DNA of 64,000 nucleotides from Craterostigma plantagineum (taxonomy: Eukaryota; Streptophyta; Magnoliopsida; Lamiales; Linderniaceae): assembly GCA_027422505.1 (NCBI GenBank), contig JAPQWV010000756.1, positions 1-64,000 on the forward strand. The letters run 5' to 3'. Position 1 is the first letter of the stretch; the number at the start of each line of letters is the position of its first letter. The notes under the pieces were generated by a model. That model saw only the letters and a list, made by a program, of their open reading frames with translations. It did no database searches and had not been told where the DNA came from. The position numbers and the translations under genes are program-made. Of this stretch, positions 54,650 through 64,000 are shown in pieces.

Positions 54650-55087
54650 TGTCGACATTAATTATTCAAAGCCACATGGGAATTGGGGGGTCAAAGGTTT
54701 TTAGTATAAGAAGAATTAATTTTTTATTAAATGATGACATAAGGGCTTAGGTAATTAAGCTCTTTCATACGCCTATAAATAGGCAGTATTAGAGCAAAAG
54801 AAATACACACCAAAGAAAGAAAAGAGAGGGAAAGGGAGAAAGAAAAGAGAGAAAAGAAAAATAGAGGGTTTGTTCGGTATTTGCTCCAACTATAAAGAGA
54901 GATAGTTAGTGTTTTCTCCTTTATAGATTGAGAGGTTGTAAAACCCCTATTTTTATCCCAGTAATAAATTTCTACCTCGCCCGTGGTTTTTTACCCCAAG
55001 TTAAAAAGGGGTTTTCCACGTAAATTCCCATGTTCCATTTAATCTCACAGTCATTTCCAATTTCGTTTAGCTGTCCATTTCACAACA
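54650..55087 (+). repeat. 3' LTR of complete copia, 438 bp
   Basis: Same ends as the 5' LTR. Differences seen: one G-to-A and a 3-base G insertion near 54682, a change plus one-base insertion in the purine run near 54832, one C-to-T near 54957, one G-to-A near 55030, and a CTG insertion near 55071. Followed by TTTAA. Confidence 0.95.
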
Positions 55088-56900
55088 TTTAAAACATGCT
55101 ATAACGTGTTAAAAAAAACATAATTTCAAGGTAGGAAATTATACCCTCTCCCAGCTTAGGTTTGATCTGTTCTTGGAATTCCTTTGTCTTCTCTCTAGGT
55201 TAGATTTCGAAAGCTTTTGCGAAATTGATCTTATTCTTTTGTTTCTTTCTTTCTTATCTAAAGTTGGCGTGTGAAAGTAAACAAATGACATCAATACTAT
55301 GTTAACCCTTCCTTATCTTAATCGAACTAATATGTATTATTATATTACTTTACCTTACCTCCCACACTAAGTTTTCGCAATACTTGGAAAACCCTAGGTT
55401 TTGAAATTCCAATTTTCGAAATTCTCTATTTCGCCAAACCCACATTTTGCAATTCTCCAATTTCGATATTCTTATCTTTCGAAAATTGATCCTTCGACTT
55501 TCCTTACCATACTTTCTCTTCCTTTCACAAGTTCCCTCTATCTATAAAATTTCTCTAAGTCCGCATCTAGTTATATTTTAGATCAAACATAACTTAAGTA
55601 CATATTTACATTATCCACCTAATAGGCAGTCATAAAATCACATAATATGCATGTTAATTTATTGGCCAGCTTACTTATGAGACCCGGATATTACATGCCC
55701 AAGACCATCTCCAACCTAAAAATGCATTCTCGAACTCAAACTCATTCTCAAACACAAAATGCAGTAATTCTTCTCCAACCGTTAAACTCATTCTCAAACT
55801 CAAAATAATATTCTGCAGTTTTCTCTCCCTTAATATTTTTTTTATAAATTTCAATATTACCCATTTCATAATTTTACAAGCTAGACTACAATATTATGTT
55901 ACTATTTTAAAGTGGCAAGTTCCAACAAGCTCAGGTGACACTCGGATTATTTTGGAAATAGTACAGATGAATGAGAGTCCTCGTGTTGCGTGAATGTATA
56001 CAGTAATACCAAGAGCAGCTTCTCTATCCTCCAACCTCGTATCGCGTGAACGTGTACAATAATTGATTTTTAATTACAAATATAAAAGGGCTTTAATGCA
56101 ATTAAAATAGATCAATCGCATCTTAACTGTACCAGACGCATATATGAGTTGAATTGAAGAGAGAGTATATCAAAACGCATTTTGCATTTAGTTTTGGTGT
56201 TCGATTGGAGTAAATTTACCCCAAATTATGGGTTTTAGTGTTCGGTTGGATACTCTAATGGCAGTACCTATTCACAAAATAAATATTGCAGAGATTGGTG
56301 TCTTTTTAAAAAAAAGCCTTTGACGTGGTCAACTTTAGAAAGATAGCACTCTTGACTTTTTTTTGGTCAATAGCGCTCTTTTTAATTAACACTCAATCAT
56401 CTTCTTCTAATCCCTTAATATTAATAAAAAAGAAACAAAAATAAAATAGAACGCAACGCATGAATGAATTAAAAGTTGCACGACCAGTTTGCAGCAGAAA
56501 GCATTCATTCCACCAACCAAGTTCACCTAATTTTCTTCTTCTTCATCATCATCCTTAAGAAAAATCACATACATTTTCTTATTCTTCTGCAAGACAGTCG
56601 ACCCGACCTAATATCAGCTTCTTCACGGTCGAAATAAAGTCGAAACTCCTTACTGAAAGAGAATTCCGCACCTCAAACTCGTCATTGTAAGTATTTCGAG
56701 GTTGGATCTTTAATATAACCCTCGAAAATTGTAATTTTCAGTCCTAAAACCCTGTTCCAAATTAAATGGGGTGTCAAAGCTTCAAAATTTCGATTGGAAG
56801 TACGAATGTGTTCAATGTTCGTTTTTTAATACGTCCAGCTGATCAGGGGACCTCTGCTCGGAAGCAGGCGCCCCGCACGTTAGACCAACATGGGACCCGC
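55088..56900. other. spacer: end of older LTR-like region, then unassigned AT-rich sequence
   Basis: 55088-55694 resumes the LTR-like region interrupted by the copia, ending ATATTACA. The stretch 55697-56270 starts and ends with similar CATCTCCAACC and GTTGGATACTCTAA words that may be arms of another MITE, but no duplication was found. 56440-56740 looks like the upstream or 5'-untranslated part of the MULE (A-rich, with TTCTTCTTCTTCATC). No gene identified. Confidence 0.45.
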
Positions 56901-56920
56901 ACATAAAGCGGGGACCCGCG

Positions 56921-57195
56921 GGTATATCAGGCGCGTCAGATCATGAGACTCGCACATACACACAAGGTCCAAGCACGTAGATTCACGGAACCCGTACATT
57001 AGTGTCGGGTCCCCGGCACTATATCAGGTGCGGCCGATCACGGGACCCGCGCATAAGTGCAGGGTCCCCACATGTAAATTCAGGGGACCCGCGCTGGGGT
57101 CCCTGGCGCTATATCAGGCGCGTCCGATCACAGGACCTGCGCATAAATGAAGGGTCCCTGCACGGCTAATTCACGGGACCCACGCATTAGTGTAG
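56921..57195. repeat. GC-rich minisatellite, about three 90-98-bp units
   Basis: The word TATATCAGGNGCG recurs at about 56923, 57021 and 57111, each followed by CCGATCACGGGACCCGCGCA-like sequence, a GGGTCC block and a TTCACGGGACCC block. Units are 75-85% alike by eye. GC content is far above the surroundings. It lies ahead of the MULE coding start, in a region that would be its 5' leader or first intron. Confidence 0.7.
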
Positions 57196-57289
57196 GGGAC
57201 AAACCAGCACAGAATCGCTGGTTCTAAACCCTAATTTCATCTTTCAAATGTTATATACCGAACTTTACTTCTCTTACAGGTGATAATCA

Positions 57290-58045
57290 TGACGATCACG
57301 AGCATTTTTTTCAAGTCGATGGTCAGTGGATAGACGATCATTCATGCACATTAGAGGATCTCAGTAACGAGATTTCGAAGGCATTGTCGTTCAAACTCAG
57401 GATAAGCTACATGCCTTGCATAGACTACAGTTGTGTGCGCCCCATCTACATCGAGAACGATTACGGCGTACGTGCATACCTTTGTTTTGGTTGTCCACGG
57501 TCAAGACGACCTCTTCACGTGCAAGTTGAGTTATCAGTCATTGCTGAACCACCACATCAACGTCATGAAAGCACTCGCTATTTAGGCGATTACTCCGGAA
57601 TGGGCCGCAAAGAATATGATAATGAAAATGAGTAAGTCGGCGAAGAATATGATAATTTAAACGAGCAAGTCGGCGATGATGATGATGAGCTTAATGTCGA
57701 TGAGCACGACGACGCTCTAGATGTGGCCGAAGATGGTACCTATTTTTTTACGGATGGTTCGAGCCTATACGTTGGACAAGAATTTCGTAGCAAGAAAGAA
57801 TTCAAGGACGAAAATCACTAAAGTCCCAGTCGCTGCGTGCTTCGAACTCCAAGTGGATAGGTCAAACAAAACCTTGTACGTAGTGAAATGTGCGAAGGAG
57901 AACTGTGAATGGCGTGTACGAGCTGCACAGGACAATAACTCCCCCTTTTTTTCAATCCGAAAGTACTGCAACACGCACACATGTGGCGTGTCTCATCGAC
58001 GCCGTAGACATCGGCAAGGAAGTTCGTCGCTCGTGTCGTGCGCGT
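57290..58045 (+). pseudogene. MULE (MuDR-type) transposase N-terminal fragment
   Basis: 57290-57640 reads HFFQVDGQWIDDHSCTLEDL, PIYIENDYGVRAYLCF: the N-terminal block common to plant MULEs. A stop at 57633 interrupts. Then an acidic linker, SSLYVGQEFRSKKEFK (near 57755), a one-base frameshift at about 57805, and the MuDR DNA-binding domain (PF03108): LYVVKCAKENCEWRVRAA and IRKYCNTHTC, with C-x5-C and H-x-C zinc ligands. It breaks off at 58045 at an LTR end, so the DDE catalytic domain is missing. Nonfunctional. Confidence 0.85.
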
Positions 58046-58531
58046 TGTTGGAAAGACATTCCGTCACCCATTTCAATACAATCGATGATGCAAAGCAATG
58101 GAGTAGAAGTTTCATATTACAAGACTTGGAGAGGGAAACAATTGCGACAGATGAACTAGTTGGTAACAGGGACGCTTGCTACGGGTTTGTAATTCCTATT
58201 TTATCCAACAATACAAAGATTAAGAGAGTTTACCACGATTTTGAGATGGAAGAATTGAATCCGTGGGGTGTTGTGCGTGCGTTTGTTCTTGATAGGGTTG
58301 AGAGCATTCTTAAAATTTTCTCTTTCTGTAATAATTTCACACACAAGACACCCTTAATGTGTGTTAGGGTTCTCGTACATATACCACATGTTGGTATATT
58401 GTACATGGGCTTCATGAAAGCCCATTACAAATAAGTTCACTAGGCTTTACAAATAAAAGCCTAATTCACTTAAATAAAATTACAAGGCTAAGATAAAATA
58501 AATAATTGAACACAATAAATAATTCCTAACA
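58046..58531 (-). repeat. 3' LTR of SIRE-like element, 486 bp
   Basis: On the minus strand it begins TGTTAGGAATTATTTATTG at 58531 and ends TTTCCAACA at 58046. It is preceded (58543-58532, minus) by the polypurine tract AAAGGGGGATAT. The start matches the LTR at 40747. It is inserted in the MULE coding sequence; the plus-strand reading frame 57721-58434 is a MULE-LTR chimera. The rest of the element lies to the right and runs past the window. Confidence 0.78.
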
Positions 58532-60800
58532 ATATCCCCCTTTGTGTTCAATTTGCAATTTAGCGCTGGTTATCTTCGTCTTGTAATCGTCCTGAGCCCT
58601 CAAAGAACACGTATCGGAGTTGCGTTCGCAAAAGCGTTTGCATGCGTGTTCTTCTTCAATCACATTCATTTGTCTTGTCTTCTGACCTCTTCTTTCAAAG
58701 ATCTTCAAGCTCACCGTCTCGTGAACTTCTTTTCTTTTAAGTGTTCAAAGCTGCTTGTTGGATCGTATCTTTTTGTGTTCAATCTCTCCATTGGATAGTC
58801 ACCACTCCCCCTACGCTTATTCAACCTTTAGTTGGGCTTAAGGATTTCTCTTTAAGCTTAGAGAGACGTACACGAGTCGAATCTTCTCTTTAGGTATTCC
58901 AGCTCTACTTCGCTTGTCGCAACTCCCCCTATATTTGCTCCACCTTGTGTTGGGATTGGGAGTTTTCATTAAACTCGAAGAGCTGTACACGAGTCGGCTG
59001 CTTTGATGCTTGAAGTCCATGCTGAAGTTGTTGGTTGTAGCCTAAATTTTCGTGCCTGATCTCTCCCTACAACACTTGTACAACTCCCCTTCATTTGTTC
59101 AACCTTTCTTTGTGATTGGGGTGTTTCCTTAAAATCGGAGAGTCGTACTTGAGGCGACAACTTCAATCGTTGGACTATGTGGTGTCGGCTTGATTCTTTG
59201 ACAACGCTTGAGATTTGGCATTTTCTGATCTATATTGCACTTTCGTCGTGATATTGCCCCTTTTTGCTTTAGTATTCCTTTCCCCCAAGAACATCGAGCT
59301 GGGGAAATCTTCATGGGAAAAAAGGGACATCATCCTTGGCAAGAAGATCGCATTGTCGGGACAAGATAATGGAGTTGATTGGTAGTCACGATTACTCTAC
59401 TTCTCGGTGTCAGATTCGTCGTCTTCGAAGGAAGTTGTCTGGTTCGGCCTCGAAGAAGTTTATCTGGTTCCGAAAGAAGGCAGGTGTGAGGTGTACTTTC
59501 CGCAAATGTGTTTGGGTTCCTTATTTCATTCAATTGCATGAGACCTGTCTTCAGAGTGGTTGGCGCGGCAGAAATGGTGGATACTCAGGTTAATCTTCTC
59601 CTTCAATGGAGTTGAAACATGGTGAATCTTCTTCTTCGTGGCTCCAGATTCTTCATCGCCGAAGGAAGTTGTCTGGTTCGGCCTCGGCGAAGCTTATCTG
59701 GTTTTCGAAGAAGGTGTACGTGGGGTGTGTTCTAAGTTGTACCGAGGCTCCTTTGGAATATATATTTTAAGTGTTGTTGAGCCTGGCTTCAGAGTGGTAC
59801 GCTCGGCGGAAATTGATGGTGGTCCGACCTGTTTGTTTATACGTAGTCCCTTCTCCCCCTCATGGCGATTCGTGTTAACAAAATCGGCATGCCTGTATCG
59901 GAGCCCAAGAAGGACACAAACGACAGGTCGGTAAAGGTAATAACCAGACGGAAACACTAAGGCAATCCGTCAACACTGCTTCAGAGACAAACTCTGAGAC
60001 GTGGCCTATAATGACAGGGCTTGAGAAACCGAAGCCACATAGGCATTTCGTTTGCATCGCTATTGAGATTAGCTCAAAGAACGATGGCCTAAAAATGTTG
60101 TTGTTTTGACCTTGCAACGGTAGGACTTCCTTTCGATCATCGAAGCATGTCGTAGTAGGACATGTCTACGAAAGTTCTAATCTGGTCACAAAGTCCAGAT
60201 AAAGAAAAGTGTATGTGTCCTAGAAAAATATAAAACATTTAGATAGTGAGGACACATAGACTCGATGTGTTCAAGAACGTTCAGTGGTGTGGGGCTAAGT
60301 ACTACTTAATTCAATATCTCCCGCTTCCAAGTGAAGCAGTGATAGCATACGTGGCTCCCCGTGATTTAATGAAACATCGGTCTGTTGGGAGATCGATGAG
60401 TGGGTAAGGCTCGGTTGTGCAAGCGCCGTTGGACCTAATGCGGCGACTTCTACCCGGGAGCTAATAAAATTAGCACCTGTACCTATGGGGCTTGGTCCGA
60501 CAATTTGTGAGGTAAGAAAATTTTGTATCTACCGTTTTTCGGTCTTGTCAAGATTTTCAAATATGGGTAGCTATATAAGTTTGAGATCGTCGCTAATACT
60601 CGGCTGTGTTCCGGGGTTAGGTTCAGTTTGGTTGGTCTGACTGAACCATGGGAACTTGAAATCCATACATCCGGTACAAAGTGATGTGTGCTGCTTGATT
60701 TTAGCAGTTCGGGCCAGGTCGGTTGAGGTTATTCCCGAATTAGCACTAGAAGCCACCATCGCCTTTTGGATTTCTTGAACTCTCGAGAGTTGCTTGTTTT
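58532..60800 (-). other. 3' internal region of SIRE-like element: polypurine repeats and decayed extra ORF
   Basis: Three imperfect tandem units, starting at about 58803, 58921 and 59083, each open with ACTCCCCCT (polypurine on the element strand) and end near GTACACGAGTCG. A second pair of repeats, about 59405-59520 and 59640-59740, contains GGAAGTTGTCTGGTTCGGCC and resembles sequence near 18405-18450 (GGAAATTGTCTGGTTCGGCC) at the edge of the other copy's extra ORF. So this is the counterpart of the extra ORF region, but no long frame remains. 60120-60800 is unassigned. Confidence 0.55.
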
Positions 60801-60879
60801 TTTTTTTGTTTTTTTTGTTTTTGTTGGAGTCCGTCTTGGAGATCGAGGTGCTTGAGGGGGCAGTTTCTTTCTTTGTTCT

Positions 60880-60994
60880 TCTTCTTCGTCTTTTTTTTTA
60901 ATTTCTTTTCCCTTTTTTTCTTTTCCTCTTTATATATATATATGTATTATCGTATTAATAACGTAATAGTATATTATATATTATATTACGTATA

Positions 60995-61030
<36 letters not shown>
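60880..61030. repeat. T-rich and TA low-complexity run
   Basis: Runs of T (60796-60830, 60890-60930) and TATATA repeats (60932-60945, 60985-61026). No gene. The T-rich part lies where the other copy has T-rich sequence at 20700-20715 upstream of its extra ORF. Confidence 0.7.
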
Positions 61031-61031
<1 letters not shown>

Positions 61032-61059
61032 GACCATGCGTCTTAAAACTGAATACCTC

Positions 61060-62642
61060 CCCCTCAATAGATGCAACAAAAGACGGATCAAATTTATCTT
61101 TCGAATCTCTTTCCTCAAGTTCAAGTATTCAAGTTCGCTCCCCCTCAAATTTAGCTCAATTTGAATAAAATGGTATCTACCAGTTTACCATGGAATATGC
61201 CTAATCAATTTCAAAATCTTGCAAGATTTGAAAATGTACAATTTAAAAGATACAGGCATTTATCAATTCAACTCATGTATGCATGTGAAAATTTGGACTT
61301 TAAAGTCTTTTTGAAGCATGCATAAAATGGGTGCTTGGGTTCGCGAAAAAATCTTGATTCGTAAAATAGAGCTGGATTTGATAAGTTAGATCGCGAACTG
61401 GACTGGAATTTGGATTCGCAAAATGGATGGGTTCGCGAACTGAATGATTCACAAATTCGAACTGGTTCGCGAAGCTGGAGAAGGTTCGCAAAACATGAGT
61501 TGCAATGAAAAGTGAACTGTCGCGAAACTCCCAGTTCTTAATCTGACTCGCGAAACTTGATGACATCATGAGACTGATTCATGAAACTGAATGTGTCAAC
61601 TTGATTATACAAAAGAAATTCTCCTAGTTGAAAGAAGTAAATGCAGGTTTCGCGAATCAGGACAAATGTGATGTGCAAAATTTTCCAACTGATCAAACGC
61701 ACAAAATTTAAAAATAACCGACAACATCAATTTGACCAGATCAACCAACCTAATAAATACCAATCGACGAGTTTCTCAAGGTTGATCTTTGCGTAAATAA
61801 GGTTTCAGAAAATCTTGCAAGGATTTCAAAAGCCCATTTGCGAAGTGTTTTTCGAAGTGCCCAAATCAGACATGTTTTTTTCTAAAATGATGCGGAACTT
61901 TATAAATTGCTAAGAAAATCAGAAAAAAAAAATCCTTGCCCCAAAAATTCGATAGATGCTCTCTTCTCTTGAGTGAGACTTTACCAAAATTCGCAATTCG
62001 CAAAAATTAACTAATTTGATAACCATTATGTCTGGCAAGAAATTTCTCCCCGCCAATTTGAGAGACATAGCTTACAAATAAAGGCTAGAGAAATTCGCGA
62101 ATTAGGTTATTTGATGAGCTTCGCTGGCCGAAAGATTGAAATTCTGATTGAACTTGGGTCGCAAAATTTGAGATGTAGGCCCACAGAGAATTCGCGAATT
62201 GAATGACTACTATTTCACGAAGTAAAGTTCACGGATCAGTTTTGCGAATTGGTTGATAGTGAGTGTTGACGGGTCAACCTTTGAGGGGATTCGCGAATTT
62301 AGACTTCGCAACCTTAGTTGAGTTCGCGAATTAGGGATTTTATCCGGAAGTGTATTTTGCAAACTAGCGAAAAGCTGGACAGGCAATGGGAACTTTGCGG
62401 GCCTGTAGATTTGGGCCGCAGAGTGAATTGGAAAGATAGGCCCATTAGGGATTCGCAATGTGAAAGTTCAAAGGCTCATGACTTGAGTTCACGAACTGGA
62501 GCTGAAAAAGTCAACTTTCACGAACTAAGACATAGAAAGCATCGCTTTCTTTCGCGGCGATGAGCCCTAAAGTCAAGATTTCATCCGTACTGTTGATTAT
62601 GTTGGTTGGAGCATTAATGTTTGTTTTTTTATTTGTTGTGCC
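61060..62642. repeat. TTCGCGAA word cluster of the second SIRE-like element
   Basis: TTCGCGAA and near forms (TCGCGAACTG, TTCGCAAAA, ATTCGCGAATT) occur about 20 times between 61330 and 62560, and again at 63280-63640. CTCCCCCTC occurs at about 61057 and 61139. The consensus is a palindrome. Placement between the extra-ORF region and the antisense micro-ORF copies the arrangement at 20.9-22.1 kb. Confidence 0.78.
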
Positions 62643-62650
62643 TATAAATA
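62643..62650 (+). promoter_or_regulatory. TATA box for the antisense micro-ORF
   Basis: TATAAATA, 86 bases ahead of the ATG at 62736. Matches the box at 22351 in identity and spacing. Confidence 0.62.
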
Positions 62651-62735
62651 GACGGGACTCGACTCAAAATCACAATCAATCTTTACCATTTGCTCATCTT
62701 ACATTCTCATAGTTTTATCACTTCTGCACAGACCA

Positions 62736-62909
62736 ATGAACTGGATGCATCCGGATCAAGAGAATGAAACTGAAGAACATGTAGAGTTCAGACGTAATTT
62801 TGAACACAACTTGGATATGCTGGCGTTTGAGCTTTTCCTTCTATTGTGCTTATTCGCCGCTTTTCTAGCTGTTATGTTCTGGGTTCTCACTGGGCGTGTT
62901 AGCTTTTGA
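62736..62909 (+). CDS. 57-residue small membrane protein, antisense in SIRE-like element
   Basis: ATG at 62736, TGA at 62907-62909, uninterrupted. N-terminal 31 residues are charged (MNWMHPDQENETEEHVEFRR and a following NFEHNLDM block). Residues 31-52 are hydrophobic (FELFLLLCLFAAFLAVMFW), then VLTG and a short tail ending SF. One membrane span with an acidic N-terminal side is predicted by eye. It has about 30/57 identities, no gaps, with the ORF at 22437. It reads opposite to the retroelement and has its own TATA box. Not in any family I recognise. It could be an envelope-like accessory, a membrane tether, or a host-derived gene captured by the element. Confidence 0.65.
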   Translation: MNWMHPDQENETEEHVEFRRNFEHNLDMLAFELFLLLCLFAAFLAVMFWVLTGRVSF

Positions 62910-64000
62910 GATTGTTTCGAGTAATTTATGAGTCTTTTGTGAGCTTATCCTGCTTGTATTACATATTTTGAGATTGTTTTTCGCATTTTGGAGTGGTTCT
63001 TGGAACTTTGAAAGATCAGTTTGCGAAGAACACTTACTCCCCCTCACTGGTTGGAAATTTGGAATAAACTCCCTCAAATAAGATGCCTATCGAGAGTCTT
63101 AAAACATTTGATAAATCACTTACTCAAACTCGATTAAACGCCTAACAACAACATCTAAAGTCGATTAAACATCAGCAATAATATGAAATCACCATTTTGG
63201 TGATTTAAATTAAAGTTGCAAAAATTTGTCGATAGTCGACTAACATTTGTGAAATCTGTAAAGGTTGAAAATCTGTTTTGCGCGAGAGAATTTGGCGAGT
63301 TCGATACATTAAGTGGGCAGTTCGCGAATTAGAGTAGATTAAACTATTGAACTTCGCGGGTCGAATAAAGAATAAATGAGATTGAAACAGGGCTGTTAAA
63401 GTTTTGAAAGAGATGCCTAATGGGGTTCGCGAATTGATTTCATGTCGACTTCATGAAATATAGTTTTCAAATCAGATGATTGAAAAATTGAAGTATTGGT
63501 TCGCGAACTAAATGTTAGCGAGTCAAAATTGCTAAATTGAATCTCAATTGGATTTGCGAAACTAGATGTTGAAAGAGTGAAAAAGTTAATTCTCGAATTG
63601 TAAGATAAGATTTATTTAACGATCAGTCGCGAATTTTAAGAGTTTGGGACTCACGTTGGGCTTTCAGTATTACCCCTTGTTTTTCTAAAGAAAGGTCCCT
63701 CTGAATATAATTATTTACGATTTTTTTTTGGAACCTTATTTTAGCATGTCTACTAGGCTGAGGAAAGCAGGAACTAAGTGCAGTTCATCCTAGATATCAC
63801 CAACGTATTAGGTATGTTATTCATTTGAGCACGTATGCCTATTGAATAGATCACGAAATTTTATGCATATTTAGAATTTTACCAAATTTGTTAGCGAGAA
63901 TTTAGTTGCTCGCGTCTCATCCCTTGATCATGTATGTGGAGCAGCTTCGTGTACCGTACATGAGGGAATTGCAAAATCATACAAAAGGGTTTTAGGTACC
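62910..64000 (-). other. spacer toward the element's pol, beyond the window
   Basis: A CTCCCCCTC near 63041 and the ATGCCTATCGAGAGTCTTAA block near 63082 match the region at 22710-22745. Further TTCGCGAA words occur at 63280-63640. By comparison, RNase H should begin some hundred bases later, but none is seen up to 64000, so the copies diverge here. 63650-64000 holds no recognised gene. Confidence 0.5.

Larger units (their letters stand above)
49863..55087 (+). mobile_element. complete Tork/Tnt1-type copia retrotransposon, 5225 bp
   Basis: All parts of an autonomous element are present: two LTRs, initiator-Met primer site, one uninterrupted polyprotein and a polypurine tract, flanked by the 5-bp duplication TTTAA (49858-49862 and 55088-55092). 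By eye the LTRs differ by about four substitutions and three small indels, so insertion is recent. It interrupts an older LTR-like region. Gag and RT features place it near the Tork/Tnt1 group. Confidence 0.95.

Noticed and set aside
59330..60117. Several ORFs of 62-98 codons on both strands
   Set aside because: They fall within tandem repeats of a decayed extra-ORF region; none has a domain or a conserved frame.

Overview
This is a piece of a plant nuclear genome, probably a eudicot and possibly an asterid. The evidence is a spliced nuclear gene for a chloroplast RanBP2-type zinc-finger protein with GT-AG introns, Ty1/copia elements with initiator-Met primer sites, an Athila-type Ty3/gypsy element, hAT-like MITEs, LINEs, MULE and plant-mobile-domain remnants, and long AT-rich spacers. 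The clade is inferred from element types only.

Layout. 1-5.8 kb: a degraded SIRE-like copia fragment (minus strand) abutting the 5' end of an Athila-like gypsy element (LTR, tRNA-Asp primer site, gag start). 5.8-8.4 kb: a plant-mobile-domain pseudogene split by two hAT-type MITEs, each with an 8-bp target duplication. 9.1-16.4 kb: a decayed SIRE-like copia (plus) whose 5' LTR is preceded by the 3' end of a related copy. 16.4-17.9 kb: a 5'-truncated LINE (minus). 17.9-27.3 kb: a SIRE-like copia (minus) with fairly open PR-INT-RT-RNase H frames and a long extra 3' ORF. 27.5-28.5 kb: a third hAT-like MITE and a short LINE tail just upstream of the one intact host gene, a VAR3 homologue (28586-31391, five exons, 739 residues). 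31.7-31.9 kb: a solo LTR. 32.7-34.1 kb: a broken papain-family protease gene. 34.2-36.4 kb: an inverted-repeat element and a copia integrase scrap. 36.6-41.1 kb: a second extra-ORF module with its own polypurine tract and LTR (plus). 41.1-47.8 kb: an Athila-like gypsy remnant lying between gene fragments, one with a DUF1985-like motif. 48-55.7 kb: an LTR-like region split by a complete young Tork/Tnt1-type copia (49863-55087, intact 1317-residue polyprotein, TTTAA target duplication). 56.9-58.0 kb: a MULE transposase fragment cut by the LTR of another SIRE-like element, which runs from 58.0 kb to past the window end (minus).

Most unusual signals. First, the two SIRE-like elements at 18-27 kb and 58-64 kb each carry, antisense to the element, a TATA box and a 57-codon ORF for a small one-pass membrane protein. 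The two ORFs have equal length and about half their residues are identical without gaps; one is interrupted by a stop codon. Second, each SIRE-like family is packed with its own short near-palindromic word: TTCGCGAA/TTTGCGAA (20.9-22.1 and 61.3-63.7 kb), TTTCGATCGAAA (36.7-37.1 kb), and ATGTTG-n-CAACAT (9.1-16.4 kb, including inside coding sequence). Third, the long extra ORF is conserved between two divergent families and is preceded by a possible splice acceptor, which suggests expression from a spliced RNA. All homologies were read by eye and none was confirmed by database search.
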